A stretch of DNA of 64,000 bases from Oceanospirillaceae bacterium (GCA_002686055.1 NYZU01000022.1:1-64000), one strand, 5' to 3'; positions 8,576-19,628 are shown, counted from the stretch's first letter. The notes: generated from the sequence alone by a model not told the origin. Translations and numbers: made by a program.

Positions 8576-11500
8576 ATGCCAAAACGTACAGATCTCGAAA
8601 GTATTCTTATCCTCGGCGCTGGCCCTATTGTTATCGGCCAGGCCTGTGAATTTGACTATTCCGGTGCTCAAGCCTGTAAGGCCCTGCGTGAAGAAGGTTA
8701 TCGGGTTATCTTGGTTAACTCCAACCCCGCCACCATTATGACTGACCCTGCCATGGCTGATGCAACCTATATCGAGCCAATTCGCTGGGATACAGTAGAA
8801 AAAATTATTGCCAAAGAACGCCCAAGTGCCATCCTGCCAACTATGGGTGGTCAAACTGCTCTTAACTGTGCTTTAGACTTAAACCGCATGGGTGTACTGG
8901 CTAAGTATAATGTTGAAATGATCGGTGCTGATGCCGATACCATTGATAAAGCCGAAGATCGTGACCGCTTTGACAAAGCCATGAAAAATATTGGTTTAGA
9001 GTGCCCACGTGCAGAAATTGCCCATTCCATGGAAGATGCCCTTGATGTGCTAAGTCGCATTGGTTTCCCTGCCATAATTCGGCCTTCCTTTACCATGGGT
9101 GGCTCAGGTGGTGGTATTGCTTATAACCGTGAAGAATTTGAAGAAATCTGTGCCCGTGGTTTGGAATTATCCCCCACTAACGAATTATTAATTGACGAGT
9201 CATTAATTGGCTGGAAAGAATATGAAATGGAAGTTGTGCGTGATAAAAACGACAACTGCATTATTATCTGTTCGATCGAAAACTTTGACGCCATGGGCGT
9301 CCATACAGGTGACTCGATTACCGTTGCCCCAGCACAAACGCTGACCGATAAAGAATACCAAATTATGCGTAATGCCTCCTTGGCCGTATTGCGCGAGATT
9401 GGCGTGGAAACAGGTGGTTCCAATGTGCAATTTGGGGTCAACCCAAAAGATGGTCGTATGGTGGTTATTGAAATGAACCCCCGTGTATCCCGTTCATCTG
9501 CTTTGGCTTCCAAGGCCACTGGCTTCCCCATTGCTAAGGTAGCCGCCAAGCTAGCTGTGGGTTATACCCTAGATGAATTGCAAAATGATATTACGGGTGG
9601 CGCTACACCAGCTTCGTTTGAGCCAGCTATTGATTATGTGGTAACCAAAATACCTCGTTTCACCTTTGAAAAATTCCCCCAGGCTGATGATCGTTTAACC
9701 ACGCAGATGAAGTCTGTGGGTGAGGTAATGGCCATCGGTCGTACTTTCCAAGAATCTTTGCAAAAAGCTTTACGCGGCTTAGAAACTGGCATTCATGGTC
9801 TAGATCCGATTATGGATATTACGGCCGATGATGCGCGCGGTACCATTGTCGCTGAGCTTAAGTCGCCCAAGGCAAATCGTATTCAGTATGTAGCTGATGC
9901 CATGCGTTATGGCATGGCAATTGATGAAATCTATCAGCTCTCCGGCATTGATCCTTGGTTCCTAGTACAAATGCAGGACTTGGTTCAGGAAGAAGCTAAG
10001 TTGGCCACTTTAGGTCTAGCTGATCTTAAACATGATCATGTCTTCCGTCTTAAGCGTAAAGGTTTCTCCGATATCCGTTTGGCGCAGCTTTTAGGTTTAA
10101 CGGAAAAAGGTTTCCGTCAGCATCGTCAAAAACTAGGCGTACGTCCGGTATACAAACGAGTGGATACCTGTGCTGCCGAATTCGCTACAGATACGGCCTA
10201 TATGTATTCTAGCTACGAGGAAGAGTGCGAATCGCGCCCAAGTGGTCGTGACAAAATTATGGTATTAGGTGGTGGCCCCAACCGTATCGGTCAGGGTATC
10301 GAGTTTGATTACTGCTGTGTACACGCGGCTTTGTCTATGCGTGATGCTGGTTACGAAACCATTATGGTTAACTGTAACCCAGAGACCGTATCCACCGATT
10401 ACGATACTTCTGACCGTTTGTATTTTGAGCCTGTGACCTTGGAAGATGTACTAGAAATTGTGCATCTGGAACAGCCAAAAGGGGTTATTGTGCAGTACGG
10501 TGGTCAAACACCATTGAAATTAGCTGTCGGCTTGGAAAATGCGGGTGTACCCATACTAGGTACTTCACCTGAAGCCATTGACCGGGCTGAAGACCGTGAA
10601 CGTTTCCAGCAGATGTTGCAGCGCTTAAACTTATTGCAGCCTGAAAATGCCACTGTGCGCAGTCAAGAAGAAGCGGTTCGTGAAGCTGCCCGCATTGGCT
10701 ACCCATTGGTGGTACGTCCATCCTATGTATTGGGTGGTAGAGCCATGGAAATTGTGCATAAAGAAACGGAACTAAAGCGTTATATGACTGATGCGGTGCA
10801 GGTGTCTAATGATGCCCCCGTATTGTTGGACCGTTTCTTAAGTAACGCTGTTGAAGTTGATATTGATGCCGTATGTGATGGTGAACAAGTCGTCATTGGT
10901 GCCATTATGCAGCATATCGAACAGGCGGGTATTCACTCTGGTGACTCCGCTTGTTCTTTGCCACCTTATAATCTGCCTGCCGATGTGCAGGAAGCCATGC
11001 GTGATCAGGTTAAGCGTATGGCCTTGGAATTGGGCGTCGTGGGTTTAATGAACACCCAGTTAGCTTGGCAAGATGGACAAATCTATGTGATTGAAGTTAA
11101 CCCTCGTGCCTCGCGAACTGTGCCCTTTGTATCCAAATGTATTGGTACCTCTTTGGCTGATATCGCGGCCCGCGTAATGGCTGGTCATAGCTTGCAAGAG
11201 CTTGGCTTTACGGAGGAAATTGTACCGGATTACTTTAGTGTCAAAGAATCTGTATTCCCCTTTAATAAGTTCCCCGGGGTGGATCCGATACTAAGCCCAG
11301 AAATGAAATCCACTGGTGAAGTTATGGGTGTGGGTGATAGTTTCGGAGAGGCCTTCGAGAAAGCCCTTAAGGCGACTAATGAAGCGGTTCCCGTTATTGG
11401 CAAGTGTTTTGTTTCCGTGCGTGATGCCGACAAGACTGCTGCCGTTAGCCTAGCCAAAGCATTGTTAGAGAAAGGCTTTACCTTGTGTGCCACTGGTGGT

Positions 11501-11797
11501 ACTCAGCAGGCCTTAAAAGCCGCTGGCTTGGCTTGTGATCAAGTGAATAAGGTGACCGAAGGTCGACCCAATATCGTTGACGCCATTAAGAACGATGAGA
11601 TCACCTATGTGGTTAATACCACTGAAGGCCGTCAGGCTATTAATGATTCGTCGTTGATTCGTCGTTCGGCCTTGCAGCATAAGGTGCCATATGCGACTAC
11701 AATGACCGGTGCTCTAGCAGTCCTTGAGGCGATGAATTTTGGCGCAGAGAAGGAAGTACGCCGTTTGCAGGACTTGCATAAACGCCTAAGCAAATAA
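8576..11797 (+). CDS. carB: Carbamoyl-phosphate synthase large subunit
   Basis: The 1073-residue synthetase makes carbamoyl phosphate from bicarbonate, ammonia and two ATP. Its two homologous ATP-grasp halves are visible: each begins with a nucleotide-binding motif ([19 protein letters not shown], then [19 protein letters not shown]) and carries NPR metal/ATP motifs ([22 protein letters not shown]). The C-terminal MGS-like domain (about 940-1073), with [14 protein letters not shown], is the allosteric site for UMP, IMP and ornithine in characterised enzymes. No frameshift or missing motif. It forms an operon with carA and probably greA, 18 bases on. Confidence 0.98.
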   Translation: MPKRTDLESILILGAGPIVIGQACEFDYSGAQACKALREEGYRVILVNSNPATIMTDPAMADATYIEPIRWDTVEKIIAKERPSAILPTMGGQTALNCALDLNRMGVLAKYNVEMIGADADTIDKAEDRDRFDKAMKNIGLECPRAEIAHSMEDALDVLSRIGFPAIIRPSFTMGGSGGGIAYNREEFEEICARGLELSPTNELLIDESLIGWKEYEMEVVRDKNDNCIIICSIENFDAMGVHTGDSITVAPAQTLTDKEYQIMRNASLAVLREIGVETGGSNVQFGVNPKDGRMVVIEMNPRVSRSSALASKATGFPIAKVAAKLAVGYTLDELQNDITGGATPASFEPAIDYVVTKIPRFTFEKFPQADDRLTTQMKSVGEVMAIGRTFQESLQKALRGLETGIHGLDPIMDITADDARGTIVAELKSPKANRIQYVADAMRYGMAIDEIYQLSGIDPWFLVQMQDLVQEEAKLATLGLADLKHDHVFRLKRKGFSDIRLAQLLGLTEKGFRQHRQKLGVRPVYKRVDTCAAEFATDTAYMYSSYEEECESRPSGRDKIMVLGGGPNRIGQGIEFDYCCVHAALSMRDAGYETIMVNCNPETVSTDYDTSDRLYFEPVTLEDVLEIVHLEQPKGVIVQYGGQTPLKLAVGLENAGVPILGTSPEAIDRAEDRERFQQMLQRLNLLQPENATVRSQEEAVREAARIGYPLVVRPSYVLGGRAMEIVHKETELKRYMTDAVQVSNDAPVLLDRFLSNAVEVDIDAVCDGEQVVIGAIMQHIEQAGIHSGDSACSLPPYNLPADVQEAMRDQVKRMALELGVVGLMNTQLAWQDGQIYVIEVNPRASRTVPFVSKCIGTSLADIAARVMAGHSLQELGFTEEIVPDYFSVKESVFPFNKFPGVDPILSPEMKSTGEVMGVGDSFGEAFEKALKATNEAVPVIGKCFVSVRDADKTAAVSLAKALLEKGFTLCATGGTQQALKAAGLACDQVNKVTEGRPNIVDAIKNDEITYVVNTTEGRQAINDSSLIRRSALQHKVPYATTMTGALAVLEAMNFGAEKEVRRLQDLHKRLSK

Positions 11798-11818
11798 CAG
11801 CATAAAGGAGCGAATGTG

Positions 11819-12304
11819 ATGAGTATGACTAAAGTACCTATGACAGTACGTGGTGAAAAAATGTTGCGTGACGAGTTAACGGAATTAAAAACCGTTACGC
11901 GACCGCGCATTATTGCTGATATTGCTACAGCACGTGAGCATGGTGATCTAAAAGAAAATGCCGAATACCATGCGGCGCGTGAACAACAAGGCTTTTGTGA
12001 AGGGCGTATTCAGGAAATTGAAGGTAAGTTGTCTCATGTGCAGGTGATTGATGTTACCCAAATTGCCCATACGGGCAAGGTTATTTTTGGTACTACAGTT
12101 ACTATAGTCAACTTGGATACCGACGAAGAAAAAACTTACCGTATTGTGGGTGAGGATGAGGCCGATATTAAAGCGGGTATGATTTCTGTCAGTTCCCCCA
12201 TTGCTCGTGCTTTAATTGGCAAGCTAGAAGGTGATGAAGTGCCAGTGCAGACCCCAGGTGGAGTTGTAGACTACGAGATTACTGAAGTACAGCACCTAGC
12301 ATAG
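11819..12304 (+). CDS. greA: Transcription elongation factor GreA
   Basis: It binds the RNA polymerase secondary channel and stimulates cleavage of backtracked RNA. The 161 residues show an N-terminal coiled coil with the acidic tip ([23 protein letters not shown]) and a C-terminal FKBP-like domain ([20 protein letters not shown]). Starts are ambiguous: GTG at 11816 and ATG at 11819 are in frame. AAGGAG at 11805-11810 is best spaced for the ATG. It closes the carAB-greA cluster and is followed by a strong terminator. Confidence 0.97.
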   Translation: MSMTKVPMTVRGEKMLRDELTELKTVTRPRIIADIATAREHGDLKENAEYHAAREQQGFCEGRIQEIEGKLSHVQVIDVTQIAHTGKVIFGTTVTIVNLDTDEEKTYRIVGEDEADIKAGMISVSSPIARALIGKLEGDEVPVQTPGGVVDYEITEVQHLA

Positions 12305-12320
12305 CTAGATTGTGGGTGAC

Positions 12321-12355
12321 AAAAAAGGGCTAGATATTTTATCTAGCCCTTTTTT
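12321..12355. terminator. Bidirectional terminator between greA and yhbY
   Basis: A perfect 16-bp inverted repeat (12321-12336 with 12340-12355), with six A on one side and six T on the other around a GGGCTAGATA core. It can stop transcription of greA on the plus strand and yhbY on the minus strand, which are convergent here. Confidence 0.93.
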
Positions 12356-12385
12356 AATCAAAGCGGGTAATCAAAAAGATTAAAC

Positions 12386-12688
12386 TTAGCGGGTCAAGTT
12401 GGACTTTTTAGGATCTGCTTGCGGGTTATGACGATAGATTAAAGCAATATTGCCGATACTTTGTACGAGGGTGGCCTGACTTAGCTTGACCAGCTCTTCA
12501 ATAAGCGCCTTTTTAACCTCGCGATCACCAACGGCAAATTTGACTTTAATCAGTTCGTGATCAGTTAGGGCGCGATCTAATTCTTCCATAACACCACTGG
12601 AAAGCCCATTACCGGCTACAGTGACAAGTGGATGCAGACTATGACCTAGACTGCGAAGGTGTTTTTTTTGGGATTGGCTAAGATTCAT
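12386..12688 (-). CDS. yhbY: CRS1/YhbY-domain RNA-binding protein
   Basis: The 100-residue single-domain protein binds RNA and associates with pre-50S ribosomal subunits in E. coli. Visible signatures are the basic N-terminus LSQSQKKHLRSLGHSLHPLV, the GNGLSSGVMEELDRAL segment and ELIKVKF. It is divergent from rlmE, separated by 164 bases that must hold both promoters, and is placed beside rlmE-ftsH as in E. coli. Both neighbours concern the 50S subunit, fitting a ribosome-assembly role. Confidence 0.95.
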   Translation of the reverse strand: MNLSQSQKKHLRSLGHSLHPLVTVAGNGLSSGVMEELDRALTDHELIKVKFAVGDREVKKALIEELVKLSQATLVQSIGNIALIYRHNPQADPKKSNLTR

Positions 12689-12852
12689 AATGATCCAAAT
12701 TAATACCTGCCGATAGCATCATCGGTTGGTCTGACTGTGATAAACTGGCGCTATTATACCTGAAATAGATAGTGCCGGTGGTGATTAGGCGGAAAATCCT
12801 GATGATTGTCGGTTATTGTTTTTGGGCAGATATTTCTATAGAGATTGAGTAA

Positions 12853-13473
12853 GTGGCAAGATCTAAATCTTCAGGGCGTTGGTTAAAAGAACATTTTGAT
12901 GACCCCTATGTAAAACAATCACAGCAAGATGGCTATCGTTCTAGAGCCAGTTATAAGCTGTTGGAAATGAGTAAGAAAGATAAACTTATTCGGCCCGGTA
13001 TGACCGTGGTTGATTTGGGTGCTGCCCCCGGTGGTTGGACCCAAGTGGCGATGCAGCTAGTAGGCGACAGTGGTACAGTTATCGCTTCCGATATATTGAC
13101 CATGGATCCCATTGCTGGGGTAACCTTTATCGAGGGGGATTTTACCGAGCAGTCTGTGTATGACGAGATCATTATGGCCTTAAATGGTCGCAAGGCAGAC
13201 CTTGTAATTTCAGATATGGCCCCCAATATGAGTGGTAACCCTGCCATTGATCAGCCCAAATCAATGTACTTGGTTGAGTTGGCCCTAGATATGTCCCGAC
13301 ATATTCTTAAGCCAGGTGGAAGTTTTTTGGCAAAAGTGTTTCAGGGCGAAGGTTTTGATGAGCTGTTGCGTGAAACCCGCAGCAGTTTTGTAAAGGTACA
13401 ATCACGTAAACCTGGGGCGTCTCGAAGTCGCTCACGTGAAGTGTATCAGTTGGCAACAGGCTTTAAAGGTTAG
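12853..13473 (+). CDS. rlmE: 23S rRNA (uridine-2'-O) methyltransferase RlmE
   Basis: It methylates the ribose of U2552 in 23S rRNA using SAM, a late step of 50S maturation (formerly FtsJ/RrmJ). At 206 residues it is normal. SAM motif I is [15 protein letters not shown]. Lys of SYKLLEM, Asp of [10 protein letters not shown] and Lys of [10 protein letters not shown] fit the K-D-K-E catalytic set of this fold. The start is GTG at 12853, giving [15 protein letters not shown]; no longer start fits. It is followed by ftsH, the same pair as in E. coli. Confidence 0.95.
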   Translation: MARSKSSGRWLKEHFDDPYVKQSQQDGYRSRASYKLLEMSKKDKLIRPGMTVVDLGAAPGGWTQVAMQLVGDSGTVIASDILTMDPIAGVTFIEGDFTEQSVYDEIIMALNGRKADLVISDMAPNMSGNPAIDQPKSMYLVELALDMSRHILKPGGSFLAKVFQGEGFDELLRETRSSFVKVQSRKPGASRSRSREVYQLATGFKG

Positions 13474-13488
13474 AAAGATCTATTTGAG

Positions 13489-13508
13489 TAAAGAGGCAAG
13501 ACTCTTTA
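13489..13508 (+). repeat. Hairpin in the rlmE-ftsH spacer
   Basis: TAAAGAG (13489-13495) pairs with CTCTTTA (13502-13508) around a 6-nt loop, 14 bases before the ftsH ribosome-binding site. No T-run, so it is more likely a processing or stability element than a terminator. Confidence 0.45.
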
Positions 13509-13532
13509 TTCGGTATATAGCAGGAGTGTACA

Positions 13533-15494
13533 TTGAATAATATGGCTAGAAATTTTGCTCTGTGGTTGATTATTGCGGCCGTTATGTTGGCGGTGTTTAA
13601 TAACTTTAGTACTGATTCAACATCCAATCGTATGAGTTATTCTGAATTTGTGCAGGAAGTTCAGCGCGATCGTGTAAATAGTGTCACTGTCGATGGCTAT
13701 ACTATTGCTGGCCGCATGTCTGATGGCACCAGTTTTGAAGTTGTACGTCCAGCTTTATCAGATCCTAAGCTAGTTGATGATCTCTTAGCTCACGAAGTAG
13801 AAGTTATAGGTAAGTTGCCGGAACAGCAAAGTATTTGGTCACAGCTGTTTGTTGCTACTTTCCCAATTCTTATCATCATTGCTTTATTTATGTTTTTTAT
13901 GCGCCAGATGCAAGGTGGCGCTGGTGGGCGTGGTGGACCCATGGCCTTTGGCAAGAGTAAAGCCAGATTGATGAGTGAAGATCAAATCAAAACCACCTTT
14001 GCCGATGTGGCCGGTGTTGAAGAAGCCAAAGAAGATGTGCAGGAATTGGTTGATTTCTTACGCGACCCGAGCAAATTCCAGCGCTTAGGTGGGCATATTC
14101 CCCGTGGTATTTTGATGTCAGGCTCACCGGGTACAGGTAAAACTCTACTAGCCAAAGCCATTGCTGGTGAAGCGAAAGTACCTTTCTTTAGTATTTCTGG
14201 TTCTGATTTTGTGGAAATGTTTGTTGGTGTCGGTGCCTCCCGTGTGCGTGATATGTTCGAGCAAGCCAAAAAACAGGCACCTTGTATTATCTTTATCGAT
14301 GAAATTGATGCCGTTGGTCGCCATCGTGGTGCTGGCATGGGTGGCGGTAATGATGAACGTGAACAAACCTTAAACCAGCTATTGGTAGAGATGGATGGTT
14401 TTGATGGTAACGAAGGTATTATCGTAATTGCTGCTACCAACCGACCTGACGTATTAGATAATGCGCTCTTGCGTCCGGGACGTTTTGACCGCCAAGTGAA
14501 TGTCCCGCTACCTGATATCCGTGGTCGTGAGCAGATTCTAAAAGTACACTTGCGCAAAGTGCCTCTAGGTGATGGCGTTAAGCCAAAGCTAATTGCCCGT
14601 GGTACGCCTGGTTTCTCTGGTGCTGATTTAGCCAACTTGGTTAATGAAGCGGCCTTGTTTACTGCCCGTCAAAATAAGCGTGTAGTGGGTATGGAAGAAC
14701 TAGAAAAAGCCAAAGACAAGATTATGATGGGTGCTGAGCGTAAGTCCATGGTCATGAGTCATGCCGAAAAGCTGAATACGGCTTACCATGAAGCAGGCCA
14801 CGCCATTGTTGGTCGTTTGGTGCCGCAGCATGATCCCGTTTACAAAGTGACCATTATCCCCCGTGGTCGTGCCTTAGGTGTAACCATGTTCTTACCCGAA
14901 GATGATCGTTATAGTCTTTCTCGTCAGGCTATTTTAAGTCAGATTTGTAGTCTATACGGTGGTCGTATTGCGGAAGAAATGACCTTGGGTAAAGAGGGTG
15001 TGACTACTGGCGCATCTAATGATATTCAGCGCGCCACTCAGTTAGCTCGGAATATGGTAACTAAGTGGGGCTTATCAGAAAAGTTAGGGCCCCTGCTATA
15101 TGAAGCTGAAGATAGTGATCCATTTAGCGGTATGCCTGGTCAAGGTGCAAAGGGTTTCTCCGATGACACTACACAAGCAATTGATCAGGAAGTGAAAGAG
15201 ATTATCGACAACTGCTATGCTCAAGCTAACCAGATCCTGCACGATAATCGTGATATTTTGGATGCTATGGCTGAAGCCCTGATGAAATATGAGACTATCG
15301 ATTCAGGTCAGTTGGATCAATTGCTAGCTCGTGAAGAAGTTTCTCCCCCAGAAGATTGGGATGAAAACGATAGTGGCAATACTAACAGCGGTAATGACAG
15401 TCAAGATGCTGATGAAGAAGTTGTGACTCAGTCAGAGCAAGATCTTGGCGACAGCGACGTGCCAGAAGCACCGGAAAAGCCAAGCCAAAGTTAG
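13533..15494 (+). CDS. ftsH: ATP-dependent zinc metalloprotease FtsH
   Basis: Inner-membrane AAA+ protease that degrades misassembled membrane proteins and, in E. coli, LpxC and sigma-32. The 653 residues carry two N-terminal membrane helices (about 7-24 and 106-124) flanking a periplasmic segment, Walker A at 197-204 (GSPGTGKT, with Ser-Pro where E. coli has Pro-Pro), Walker [12 protein letters not shown], the second region of homology [20 protein letters not shown], and the zinc motif HEAGH. The C-terminus is a long acidic tail. A TTG at 13533 is preferred because AGGAG (13522-13526) is six bases away; the ATG at 13542 would be too far. Confidence 0.97.
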   Translation: MNNMARNFALWLIIAAVMLAVFNNFSTDSTSNRMSYSEFVQEVQRDRVNSVTVDGYTIAGRMSDGTSFEVVRPALSDPKLVDDLLAHEVEVIGKLPEQQSIWSQLFVATFPILIIIALFMFFMRQMQGGAGGRGGPMAFGKSKARLMSEDQIKTTFADVAGVEEAKEDVQELVDFLRDPSKFQRLGGHIPRGILMSGSPGTGKTLLAKAIAGEAKVPFFSISGSDFVEMFVGVGASRVRDMFEQAKKQAPCIIFIDEIDAVGRHRGAGMGGGNDEREQTLNQLLVEMDGFDGNEGIIVIAATNRPDVLDNALLRPGRFDRQVNVPLPDIRGREQILKVHLRKVPLGDGVKPKLIARGTPGFSGADLANLVNEAALFTARQNKRVVGMEELEKAKDKIMMGAERKSMVMSHAEKLNTAYHEAGHAIVGRLVPQHDPVYKVTIIPRGRALGVTMFLPEDDRYSLSRQAILSQICSLYGGRIAEEMTLGKEGVTTGASNDIQRATQLARNMVTKWGLSEKLGPLLYEAEDSDPFSGMPGQGAKGFSDDTTQAIDQEVKEIIDNCYAQANQILHDNRDILDAMAEALMKYETIDSGQLDQLLAREEVSPPEDWDENDSGNTNSGNDSQDADEEVVTQSEQDLGDSDVPEAPEKPSQS

Positions 15495-15511
15495 ATTCAG
15501 TCTTGAGACTG

Positions 15512-15541
15512 AAAGGGAACACTTTATGTGTTCCCTTTTTT
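15512..15541 (+). terminator. Terminator after ftsH
   Basis: AAAGGGAACAC (15512-15522) pairs perfectly with GTGTTCCCTTT (15528-15538) around a 5-nt loop, followed by more T. It separates ftsH from folP although both run in the same direction, so folP may depend on read-through or its own promoter. Confidence 0.9.
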
Positions 15542-15584
15542 GTTATGATAGGACTTACTGCAAAGTAAATATGGAAACCCAAGC

Positions 15585-16421
15585 GTGAATTTTTCCGGTA
15601 TTGAACTCGACCTAAACCAGCCACAGGTGATGGGTGTGGTAAATGTGACGCCAGACTCTTTTTCAGATGGTGGCACCCTCTTTACTAATAACAATGTCAG
15701 TGTGTCGGCAGCCGTTGACCGCGCCGCTACTATGGTGGCAGAAGGGGCCAGCATTATTGATGTCGGTGGTGAGTCGACTCGACCTGGCGCCGATGCGGTG
15801 AGTGTTGAGGAAGAATTATCACGGGTAATCCCAGTGATTGAAGCTATACGTGAGCGTTTCCCCGTAGCGGTTTCCATTGATACCAGTACTCCCCAAGTGA
15901 TAACTGCCGCAGCTCGGGCTGGCGTAGGCTTAATTAATGATGTGCGTGCCTTGCAACGTGAAGGGGCCATAGAGGCCGCTGCAGAAACGTCTTTACCAAT
16001 CTGCTTAATGCATATTCAGGGTGAGCCAAAGACCATGCAAGAGGCGCCCTATTATAAAGACTTACTAGGTGATATTGCAGCCTATTTTACTACTCGTATT
16101 AAGGCTTGTGAGCGTGTCGGTATTGCCCGAGATAAACTTATTCTAGATCCTGGATTTGGATTTGGTAAAACCTTGGCACATAATCTGCAATTGCTTAAGC
16201 ATATGGAACAACTTAAAGCGTTTGACTTGCCCTTATTGGTTGGCATGTCGCGAAAGAGCATGATTGGTAACACCCTCAATAGGCCCGTGGATGAGCGCTT
16301 ATATGGTGGACTGGCACTGGCAGTAATGGCTTTAGAGCGGGGCACCAATATTGTGCGTACCCATGACGTTTTGGCCACAGTAGATGCCTTAAAGATGGCC
16401 CAAGCGGTATTAGATAGCTAA
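15585..16421 (+). CDS. folP: Dihydropteroate synthase
   Basis: It condenses 6-hydroxymethyl-dihydropterin pyrophosphate with p-aminobenzoate in folate synthesis and is the sulfonamide target. At 278 residues it is standard. Both family signatures are present: VMGVVNVTPDSFSDGG near the start and IIDVGGESTRPGAD about 50 residues later, plus LILDPGFGFGK and a late VGMSRKSMIG. The start is taken as GTG at 15585, since the next in-frame Met lies inside the core. The order ftsH-folP-glmM is the conserved gammaproteobacterial one. Confidence 0.95.
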   Translation: MNFSGIELDLNQPQVMGVVNVTPDSFSDGGTLFTNNNVSVSAAVDRAATMVAEGASIIDVGGESTRPGADAVSVEEELSRVIPVIEAIRERFPVAVSIDTSTPQVITAAARAGVGLINDVRALQREGAIEAAAETSLPICLMHIQGEPKTMQEAPYYKDLLGDIAAYFTTRIKACERVGIARDKLILDPGFGFGKTLAHNLQLLKHMEQLKAFDLPLLVGMSRKSMIGNTLNRPVDERLYGGLALAVMALERGTNIVRTHDVLATVDALKMAQAVLDS

Positions 16422-16487
16422 ATATACTTTGTGAACTAAACTATAGGACAACTGTCGAAGACAGTGTAGGAAAAAGGAATTAAATCG

Positions 16488-17819
16488 ATGAAATATTTTG
16501 GTACTGATGGCATTCGTGGTGCTTGTGGGACATATCCCATTACCCCTGATTTTATGCTCAAACTAGGTTGGGCAGCGGGTAAAGTTTTTGCTGAATCTGG
16601 TCGTAGTAAAATTATAGTAGGCAAGGATACACGTATCTCTGGCTATATGTTCGAGTCCGCTTTACAGGCTGGTCTATCTGCTGCAGGCGTTGATGTGCTG
16701 CTACTAGGGCCTATGCCAACACCTGCCATTGCTTATTTGACCCGTACCTTTAGAGCTGATGCGGGTATTGTTATTAGTGCATCTCATAATGGCTTCCAAG
16801 ATAACGGTATCAAATTCTTTTCCGCCCAAGGTACCAAGCTTCCAGATAGTGTTGAGGCTGCCATTGAAAGCCAGTTACAAGAGCCAATGGAGTGTGTGCC
16901 TGCGGAAAAATTAGGTAAAGCTAAACGTATTAATGATGCTCAAGGCCGTTATATTGAATTTTGTAAGGGCACAGTTGGGCCTTACACAAGTTTTAAAGGT
17001 TTAAAAATCGTCCTCGATTGCGCCCATGGCGCGACTTATCATATTGCCCCAAACGTATTTAATGAGCTGGGTGCCGAGATTATTCCCATTGGCATTGATC
17101 CAGATGGCATAAATATTAATGAAGATTGCGGTTCTACCTCCATTGCTACAGTGCGTAATTTGGTGAGGCAGTCAGAGGCAGATCTAGGTATTGCTCTGGA
17201 TGGTGATGGCGATCGCTTGATTATGGTTGACCATATGGGAGAAGAGGTCGATGGTGATGAACTAATGTTTATTATTGCCGCTGACCAGAAACGCCAGGGT
17301 TTGCTCGAGGGTGGCGTGGTTGGCACCCAGATGAGTAACTTAGGCATGGAGCTTGGGCTTAAGGATTTAGGTATTGATTTTGCTCGTGCTAAAGTTGGCG
17401 ACCGTTATGTGATGGCCGAACTGAAGAAACGTGGTTGGTTATTAGGTGGCGAGTCATCGGGACATTTAGTGTGCCGCAGCCTAACCAGCACGGGTGACGG
17501 TATTGTGGCCGCCCTCCAGGTTTTACAAGCCATGCGCCGTAATGACAAGACACTGCATGAGTTAAAGAGCCAAATGCAGAAAATGCCCCAAAGCTTGGTT
17601 AATGTGCGTTTTCCCACACGGGTAGATTTGGATAACTATCCTGCTGTGCAAGCACAAGTAGATATTATCGAGGGACGTTTAGCTGGAAAAGGACGCGTAT
17701 TATTGCGGCCTTCAGGCACCGAGCCCGTAGTGCGCGTTATGGTAGAGGGCGAAAATGCTGATTTGGTTAATCAGTTTGCCAATGAGCTGGCCAACGATGT
17801 ACAGCAAATAGTAGGTTAA
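16488..17819 (+). CDS. glmM: Phosphoglucosamine mutase
   Basis: It converts glucosamine-6-phosphate to glucosamine-1-phosphate, feeding UDP-GlcNAc for peptidoglycan and lipid A. The 443-residue protein starts [10 protein letters not shown], has the phosphoserine loop ISASHN with Ser99 as the predicted phosphorylated residue, the metal loop DGDGDR, the sugar loop GGESSGH and a phosphate-binding [14 protein letters not shown] at the C-terminus. All catalytic elements are intact. It is 66 bases downstream of folP. Confidence 0.97.
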   Translation: MKYFGTDGIRGACGTYPITPDFMLKLGWAAGKVFAESGRSKIIVGKDTRISGYMFESALQAGLSAAGVDVLLLGPMPTPAIAYLTRTFRADAGIVISASHNGFQDNGIKFFSAQGTKLPDSVEAAIESQLQEPMECVPAEKLGKAKRINDAQGRYIEFCKGTVGPYTSFKGLKIVLDCAHGATYHIAPNVFNELGAEIIPIGIDPDGININEDCGSTSIATVRNLVRQSEADLGIALDGDGDRLIMVDHMGEEVDGDELMFIIAADQKRQGLLEGGVVGTQMSNLGMELGLKDLGIDFARAKVGDRYVMAELKKRGWLLGGESSGHLVCRSLTSTGDGIVAALQVLQAMRRNDKTLHELKSQMQKMPQSLVNVRFPTRVDLDNYPAVQAQVDIIEGRLAGKGRVLLRPSGTEPVVRVMVEGENADLVNQFANELANDVQQIVG

Positions 17820-17872
17820 AACAGCAATTTGGGGCCCAGCAAAGTCAGCCGAAAAAGCCATAACTAATTCCT

Positions 17873-17894
17873 AAGGCCTTGTTTCCAAGGCCTT
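17873..17894 (+). repeat. Hairpin between glmM and tpiA
   Basis: AAGGCCTTG (17873-17881) and CAAGGCCTT (17886-17894) form a perfect 9-bp stem with a 4-nt loop. No T-run follows. A second, wider inverted repeat, GGTATCA (17900-17906) with TGATACC (17940-17946), lies in the tpiA leader. These may terminate weakly or shape the tpiA mRNA. Confidence 0.5.
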
Positions 17895-17967
17895 CCTCAG
17901 GTATCATCTCGCGCTCGAATCTGAACCACGGTTGGGTTTTGATACCCTGCGGTTATAGGAGATAGAT

Positions 17968-18723
17968 ATGTCTACAATGATGGTCGCAGGGAACTGGAAA
18001 ATGAATGCCAGTACCTTAACCAATACAGATTTGACTAACGCTTTGGTGGCTGGTGCGGCAACCTTAACTAATGTGCAAATGGTGGTTTTTCCTCCAGCAC
18101 CTTACCTAGGGCAGGTACAGGAACTGTTAGCTGATTCTGCTATTGCCTTGGGTGCGCAAAACGTCAGTGACAAAGCACAGGGTGCCTATACTGGTGAAGT
18201 TTCAGCAACTATGCTGAAAGACTTTGGCGTAAAATATGTTTTGGTTGGGCATTCTGAGCGTCGCTCACTTTATGGCGAGAGTGATGCCATAGTGGCGGCA
18301 AAATTTAAGGCCGTAAAGACGGCTGGTCTGATTCCTGTATTGTGTATCGGGGAGACCCTTGCACAACGTGAAGCAGAGGCAACCCTAGATGTGGTAAACG
18401 GTCAGTTGCAGGCTGTGATTGATCTAGTAGGGGTAGCTGAATTGGCTACTGCAGTTGTGGCATATGAGCCCGTTTGGGCCATTGGTACTGGCTTAACGGC
18501 AAGTCCTGAGCAAGCCCAAGAGGTGCATCAGGCTATACGTGCCTATTTGGCTACACAAGATGCTGCGGTCGCTGAGCAAGTACAGATTTTATATGGCGGT
18601 AGTGTTAACGCAGCGACCGCCAATGAGCTTTTTGCTCAATCGGATATTGACGGTGGCCTGGTTGGTGGAGCGTCATTGGATGCGCAAGCCTTCTTGGCAA
18701 TTGGTCAAGCTGCGCAAAGTTAA
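17968..18723 (+). CDS. tpiA: Triosephosphate isomerase
   Basis: It interconverts dihydroxyacetone phosphate and glyceraldehyde-3-phosphate in glycolysis and gluconeogenesis. The 251 residues show the substrate Lys in AGNWKMN, the electrophile His in VLVGHSERR, the catalytic Glu in AYEPVWAIGTG with the flexible loop, and phosphate-binding YGGSVN and GGLVGGASL. The ribosome-binding site TAGGAGA lies just before ATG 17968. Its position before secG matches Pseudomonas. Confidence 0.98.
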   Translation: MSTMMVAGNWKMNASTLTNTDLTNALVAGAATLTNVQMVVFPPAPYLGQVQELLADSAIALGAQNVSDKAQGAYTGEVSATMLKDFGVKYVLVGHSERRSLYGESDAIVAAKFKAVKTAGLIPVLCIGETLAQREAEATLDVVNGQLQAVIDLVGVAELATAVVAYEPVWAIGTGLTASPEQAQEVHQAIRAYLATQDAAVAEQVQILYGGSVNAATANELFAQSDIDGGLVGGASLDAQAFLAIGQAAQS

Positions 18724-18790
18724 TTAATCCAAATAGTTAGTTGGATTAACAGGTTAAATGGGCGCAGCCCATAACTGAGAGAATGTTTCG

Positions 18791-19141
18791 ATGGAAGTTG
18801 CAATTTTAATTGTTCATGTATTACTGGCCATTGCTTTGGTGGGTTTAATTCTAATTCAACAAGGTAAGGGTGCCGATGCGGGTGCTGCATTTGGTGGTGG
18901 CGGTGCGTCACAAACTGTATTTGGTAGCAGTGGTAGCGGTAACTTTTTAAGCAGAGTCACTGCATGGATTGCTGTTGGTTTGTTCGCTACCAGCTTTGCT
19001 TTAGCCTTCTATGCCAAGCAGAAAGCTGATGCCATTGCGACAGCAAATATGCCCGTTGTGATTGAACAAGTGCAAGAACAATTGCCAGTCTTGGATAGCA
19101 TAGTTAAGCCCCTAGATAGCGATATCCCAACTACTGAGTAA
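18791..19141 (+). CDS. secG: Preprotein translocase subunit SecG
   Basis: Small inner-membrane subunit of the SecYEG channel. The 116 residues hold two membrane helices (about 3-20 and 55-73) joined by the characteristic Gly-rich loop with IQQGKGADAGAAFGGG and QTVFGSSGSGNFL. The C-terminal tail is longer and acidic, with no known role. The tRNA-Leu gene starts eight bases after the stop, so both probably share a transcript, as in E. coli. Confidence 0.95.
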   Translation: MEVAILIVHVLLAIALVGLILIQQGKGADAGAAFGGGGASQTVFGSSGSGNFLSRVTAWIAVGLFATSFALAFYAKQKADAIATANMPVVIEQVQEQLPVLDSIVKPLDSDIPTTE

Positions 19142-19149
19142 CCTCATTC

Positions 19150-19235
19150 GCCGATGTGGTGGAATTGGTAGACACGCCATCTTGAGGGGGTGGTGGGCAA
19201 TGCTCGTGCCGGTTCAAGTCCGGCCATCGGCACCA
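19150..19235 (+). tRNA. tRNA-Leu (anticodon GAG)
   Basis: An 86-nt class II tRNA with a long variable arm. The acceptor stem GCCGATG/CATCGGC is perfect, the anticodon stem CCATC/GGTGG encloses loop TTGAGGG (anticodon GAG), and the T-arm contains GGTTCAAGTCC. CCA is encoded. It corresponds to E. coli leuU, also found directly after secG. Confidence 0.96.
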
Positions 19236-19245
19236 TAAAAAAACT

Positions 19246-19297
19246 AAGCCCTGCTGAAACTCTATTGAGCCAGATTTACAGCAGGGCTTTTGTATTT
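19246..19297 (+). terminator. Terminator after tRNA-Leu
   Basis: AAGCCCTGCTG (19246-19256) pairs over 11 bp with CAGCAGGGCTT (19279-19289) across a 22-nt loop, followed by an interrupted T-run. It should end the secG-tRNA transcript. Confidence 0.82.
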
Positions 19298-19362
19298 TTA
19301 AAGCTTGTTATTTTTAACCTTGTATTTATTGTGGAAAAGTACATGCTTTGCTCCTTGTGTCG

Positions 19363-19398
19363 TTGACTAAGACTGATGACTGGCGTAGAATGCGCGCA
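19363..19398 (+). promoter_or_regulatory. Promoter of the tRNA-fMet/rimP-nusA operon
   Basis: TTGACT (19363-19368), a 17-bp spacer and TAGAAT (19386-19391) make a near-consensus sigma-70 promoter. It is followed by a G+C-rich discriminator (GCGCGC, 19392-19397), the hallmark of stringently controlled stable-RNA promoters. The tRNA begins about seven bases after the expected start. Confidence 0.8.
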
Positions 19399-19404
19399 CG
19401 TTGA

Positions 19405-19481
<77 letters not shown>

Positions 19482-19628
19482 ATTTTAGGTAATCGTGATA
19501 ACTTTAGCTAAGCGGTTAATTCCGTTGAGTCTTTCAGAATTGAGCTGACACGGTTATCAATGTTCAGTTGCACATGGGTGCGACTGGATTTAGAGGCGAG
19601 AGGTGTGTATGCTACTTCTCTTATATTG

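Noticed and set aside
13982..14635. A 217-codon antisense open frame inside ftsH
   Set aside because: It is a shadow of the conserved ftsH frame; composition is Ser/Pro-rich nonsense and no family match is visible.
15571..15588. Five-codon mini-frame (MET-QA) overlapping the folP start
   Set aside because: An ATG followed by four codons and TGA overlaps GTG 15585. It could couple translation but has no ribosome-binding site, so it is probably chance.
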